Shown here one piece after another: positions 61,521 to 64,000 of a stretch of 64,000 nt of DNA. Source of the DNA: CAIYOL01 sp964494805 (GTDB taxonomy: Bacteria; Planctomycetota; Phycisphaerae; Sedimentisphaerales; Anaerobacaceae). The position numbers were made by a program, and so were the translations under genes. The stretch is taken from positions 1-64,000 of the forward strand of contig CAZBST010000011.1 of NCBI GenBank assembly GCA_964494805.1. Direction: 5' to 3'. Position 1 is the first letter of the stretch. Every line of letters begins with the position of its first letter. A model generated the notes under the pieces. It searched no databases. It saw only the letters and a list, made by a program, of their open reading frames with translations, and was not told the DNA's origin.

Positions 61521-62363
61521 ATGTTAGCAGGAGTTACAATGCTTGTGCTGGGTCTGGGCTTTGCCATAGTTTTATTGATTGCCAGTGAAAAACTCAAGGT
61601 TCAGCAGGATGAAAGGGTTGAAAAAGTCCTTGCGGCTTTGCCCAATATCAATTGCGGCTCCTGCGGCTATGCCGGCTGCCTGGAATATGCAAAGGCCGTG
61701 GTCGCCGACCCTACCCTGCTGGGCAGATGTTTTCCGGGGGGACCAAAAACCATGCACGGGGTTGCAACAATACTGAATCTTCGGATAAGCGACTCTCATG
61801 CACCCAAAAGGCCCATTGTTCATTGCCGTGCCCATACCGCCGACAAGACTTATCAGGCAACGTATGCCGGCATTGTCAGTTGCACTGCTGCAAATGCACT
61901 GGCAAATGTCCAGAGCTGCAAATTCGGATGTCTGGGATTTGGCGACTGCGTGGCAGCGTGCAAGTTTGATGCACTGACTATTATTGATGGCCTTGCGACA
62001 ATCAATTACGAGAAATGCACCGGCTGCGGTGCCTGCTCGAAGGCCTGCCCGCGCAATCTGATTGAAATGGTGCCTTTCAGCTATGAAAATATGATGACCG
62101 TCGCCTGCAAAAGTAAAGAGAACGGCAAAACCACCCGCGCGATGTGCAAAGTCGGCTGCATCGGCTGTGGCGTCTGCGCCAAGCAAACTGATTTATTTAC
62201 GGTCGAAGAGAATTTAGCTCGATTGGATTATGAAAAATACCAGCCCAATGAGCAGACCGAAACCGCTATGGAAAAATGTCCCACCGGTGTAATCGTATAT
62301 CGGGGTCCAACTGCTCCTCAGCCCCGTCTGCCCGGTCAAAAACCTGCTGCTGCAATCGCTTAA
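61521..62363 (+). CDS. rnfB: Rnf electron transport complex subunit B (separated from rnfCDGEA)
   Basis: 280 residues from the ATG at 61521; the ATG at 61539 has a better ribosome binding site (AGGAG, 5 nt) but would shorten the membrane helix, and a TTG at 61458 opens the frame. One N-terminal helix, then the 4Fe-4S motif NINCGSCGYAGCLEYAKA, a ferredoxin part with CKFGCLGFGDCVAACKFDAL and CTGCGACSKACPRNLI, and a last region CKVGCIGCGVCAKQ...CPTGVI. It passes electrons between ferredoxin and the rest of the complex. Its gene is 3 kb downstream of rnfA and 15 bp from the convergent apbE. Confidence 0.92.
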   Translation: MLAGVTMLVLGLGFAIVLLIASEKLKVQQDERVEKVLAALPNINCGSCGYAGCLEYAKAVVADPTLLGRCFPGGPKTMHGVATILNLRISDSHAPKRPIVHCRAHTADKTYQATYAGIVSCTAANALANVQSCKFGCLGFGDCVAACKFDALTIIDGLATINYEKCTGCGACSKACPRNLIEMVPFSYENMMTVACKSKENGKTTRAMCKVGCIGCGVCAKQTDLFTVEENLARLDYEKYQPNEQTETAMEKCPTGVIVYRGPTAPQPRLPGQKPAAAIA

Positions 62364-62377
62364 ACAACGTTACCAAA

Positions 62378-63430
62378 TCAATCTATAAATTTTTCTGCGC
62401 CGAGGGTTTTTATGATTTTCTCCTTCGGCGCCGAAGTTATTAAAATCGCCTCGGTTTGCGGTATCGTCTCAATTAAAGCAAGACCTTTTTCCTTGCCCAT
62501 TACGGTTACCGCCGTTGATAGGGCATCTGCGTCAGTCGCACTTGGACAAATAATAGTAACGCTCGCTAAACTCTCGCTGCTGTGTCCGTTTTCAGGGTCA
62601 ACTATGTGGCTGTATCTTTTTCCTCCTATCGTAACGAACCGGCGATAATGCCCACTGGTGGCAACCGCAACATCCGTCAGATTCAAAACTAATAAAGGCG
62701 TGCCGGCATCAAATCCGTCTTTTGCTTTATCGGGGTCTTGCAGGCCGATTCGCCACTTGTTTTGACTCCCCGGCGGCAGACCAAAGCATCGAATTTCGCC
62801 GCCGATATCGACCATTCCGCCGACCGCCCCGCCCTTTTGCATTGCTTCAACCGCCTTGTCAATCGCATACCCTTTTGCTATCCCGCCCAAATCCACCTCC
62901 ATACCCTCTACGGCGAATCGGATGCTTTCTTCATTCGCATCGAGTATAAGTTTATCATAACCGACCCTTGAGCGGATTTGTTTCAGCTCAGCATCGGCAG
63001 GTATAGAATTCGCATCCTCCGCCGAATGCCAGAGGTCCACCAAAGGCCCAACCGTAACATCGAATGTTCCGCTGGTAAGTTCGCTGAACTCGATGCTTCT
63101 TTGTAAAACCTCGTATGTCGATTTGCTAACCTTCACCGCCCGTCCGAATCCGTCACGGTTCAGCTCACTTATTTCCGAATCGCTCTTGTATTTGCTCATT
63201 AGTCTGTCAACCCTCTCGATTTCCGCAAATGCAGCTTCAATGCACCCCTTATCCGTGTTTGAATCTGCTGCAACGGCAACGATGCGGGCAAACGTTCCCA
63301 TCACCTCGCGCATACCGCTATCAACATCAACCCGACCAACAGACCAAACTGCAGGAGCGAAAAAATACAACGCCGTAATTAAAGCGGCAAAAACAATAAT
63401 CTCAATCGCAATCCGGTACTTTCTCTGCAT
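62378..63430 (-). CDS. apbE: FAD:protein FMN transferase
   Basis: 350 residues. N-terminal membrane or lipoprotein-like segment (about 8-30, no lipobox Cys seen). Transfers FMN from FAD to Thr in SGAT-type motifs of exported proteins. Motifs: SKYKSDSEISELNRDG (about 79-94), VDLGGIAKGYAIDKAVEAM near 178-196, and RYSHIVDPENGH near 271-282; the Thr/Ala-rich ADALSTAVTVMG near 300. It is next to rnfB and would flavinylate RnfG and RnfD. Confidence 0.94.
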   Translation of the reverse strand: MQRKYRIAIEIIVFAALITALYFFAPAVWSVGRVDVDSGMREVMGTFARIVAVAADSNTDKGCIEAAFAEIERVDRLMSKYKSDSEISELNRDGFGRAVKVSKSTYEVLQRSIEFSELTSGTFDVTVGPLVDLWHSAEDANSIPADAELKQIRSRVGYDKLILDANEESIRFAVEGMEVDLGGIAKGYAIDKAVEAMQKGGAVGGMVDIGGEIRCFGLPPGSQNKWRIGLQDPDKAKDGFDAGTPLLVLNLTDVAVATSGHYRRFVTIGGKRYSHIVDPENGHSSESLASVTIICPSATDADALSTAVTVMGKEKGLALIETIPQTEAILITSAPKEKIIKTLGAEKFID

Positions 63431-63510
63431 AAAAACCTTTCAGCAAATTGCCTCTGAAACACTGATTCTAATCTCTTAACAGATTATATTCAATAATCGT
63501 TCCCATACTG

Positions 63511-63516
63511 TATAAT
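63511..63516 (+). promoter_or_regulatory. Possible -10 of a leaderless radical SAM gene
   Basis: TATAAT at 63511-63516 lies only 6 bp before the GTG start codon at 63523 and no ribosome binding site is present. The -35 region (TTCAAT) is weak. Transcription would start at or next to the start codon. Confidence 0.4.
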
Positions 63517-63522
63517 ACGTTC

Positions 63523-64000
63523 GTGAATAAAAAAGAAATAATAATATTAGCTGAGCAGGTTGAGCGAGAGTTCCTTACCTTTGTCCGCAGGCCAAGCAGG
63601 TATATCGGAGGCGAAATAAACCAAATCAAAAAAGACCTCACAAAATGCGCCCTTACTATTGCGCTCTGCTTTCCTGACATATATGAAATCGGAATGAGCC
63701 ATACGGGCTTGGCGATAATATACGATATTCTAAATAATCTCGACGGCGTAGCTGCCGAGCGGGTCTTCGCGCCCTGGCTCGATGCCGAGAAAATCCTTCG
63801 TGACAAAAAAATCCCGCTGTTCAGTCTCGAATCCAAAGCAGCACTGGCAAGTTTTGATATTGTCGGATTCAGTTTAACCAATGAGCTTTGCTACACCAAT
63901 GTGCTTAATATGCTCGACCTCGGCGGAATTAATATCCGAAGTGCCGCCCGCGGCGAAAACGAACCATTAGTAATTGCCGGCGGCGGGATGGCTAATTGCT
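63523..64000 (+). CDS. B12-binding radical SAM protein (TIGR03960 type), 5' part
   Basis: 159 codons are in the window; the rest lies beyond the right edge. The protein starts MNKKEIIILAEQVEREFLTF and contains RPSRYIGGEINQIKKD, LCFPDIYEIGMSHTGLAIIY, AERVFAPWLDAEKIL, VGFSLTNELCYTNVLNMLDL and IAGGGM, all typical of the N-terminal cobalamin-binding domain of large radical SAM proteins of the TIGR03960 family. The radical SAM motif itself is not reached. GTG start. Divergent from apbE. Confidence 0.88.
   Translation, partial: MNKKEIIILAEQVEREFLTFVRRPSRYIGGEINQIKKDLTKCALTIALCFPDIYEIGMSHTGLAIIYDILNNLDGVAAERVFAPWLDAEKILRDKKIPLFSLESKAALASFDIVGFSLTNELCYTNVLNMLDLGGINIRSAARGENEPLVIAGGGMANC

Noticed and set aside
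63468..63881. Minus-strand ORF of 137 codons at the right edge
   Set aside because: It is antisense to a clear B12-binding radical SAM gene.

Overview
The window looks like a chromosomal segment of an anaerobic polysaccharide-degrading planctomycete, most likely Phycisphaerae/Sedimentisphaerales-like. This is an inference from gene content, not a phylogeny. Supporting signs are: a 23S rRNA gene with tRNA-Ile and tRNA-Ala in front of it but no 16S gene; a SecA of 1163 residues; large secreted LamG proteins and a subtilase ending in dockerin-like motifs; XylR-like sensors with a LacI-type ligand domain fused to an AraC-type HTH; a class II (B12) ribonucleotide reductase; and a sodium/proton-pumping Rnf complex.

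Layout. 1-3640 (minus): 23S rRNA (3' end cut by the window edge), tRNA-Ala(TGC), tRNA-Ile(GAT), two boxA sites, a leader hairpin and a strong promoter. 3873-7901 (minus): a small membrane protein, then the ribF/CNNM/nrnA operon. 8063-10390 (plus): a Fur-type operator, a His-rich membrane protein, a Fur-family regulator and a CorA-like transporter. 10413-22035: a surface-polysaccharide region with manA, two glycosyltransferases, two polytopic glycosyltransferases, a WecA/MraY-type initiating transferase, an ATP-grasp enzyme, a NusG paralogue, ugd and a sugar-nucleotide epimerase. 22122-26600: a subtilase with dockerin-like repeats, a ClpP/NfeD-type membrane-associated protease and a gene-poor stretch with palindromic repeats. 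26597-39327: housekeeping genes (nrdJ, secA, rnr, rpsT, a TPR protein, glyA, a Nudix protein).

39444-51851 is the most unusual part. Three paralogous secreted LamG proteins lie in tandem, all on the minus strand. Each has an upstream region with the same pair of 10-bp direct repeats 22 bp apart. Only the right-most has an intact divergent XylR-like regulator; the other two carry decayed 180-bp remnants of that regulator, sharing one internal deletion, while their operator pairs are kept. The simplest reading is one surviving sensor controlling three copies of its target.

52102-64000: an oxidoreductase, a zinc-ribbon membrane protein, an RseC-like protein with rnfCDGEA, then a B12 radical SAM protein and a glycosyltransferase that separate rnfB from the rest. 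apbE, the flavin transferase that would load RnfG and RnfD, is convergent with rnfB. A truncated B12-binding radical SAM gene runs off the right edge.
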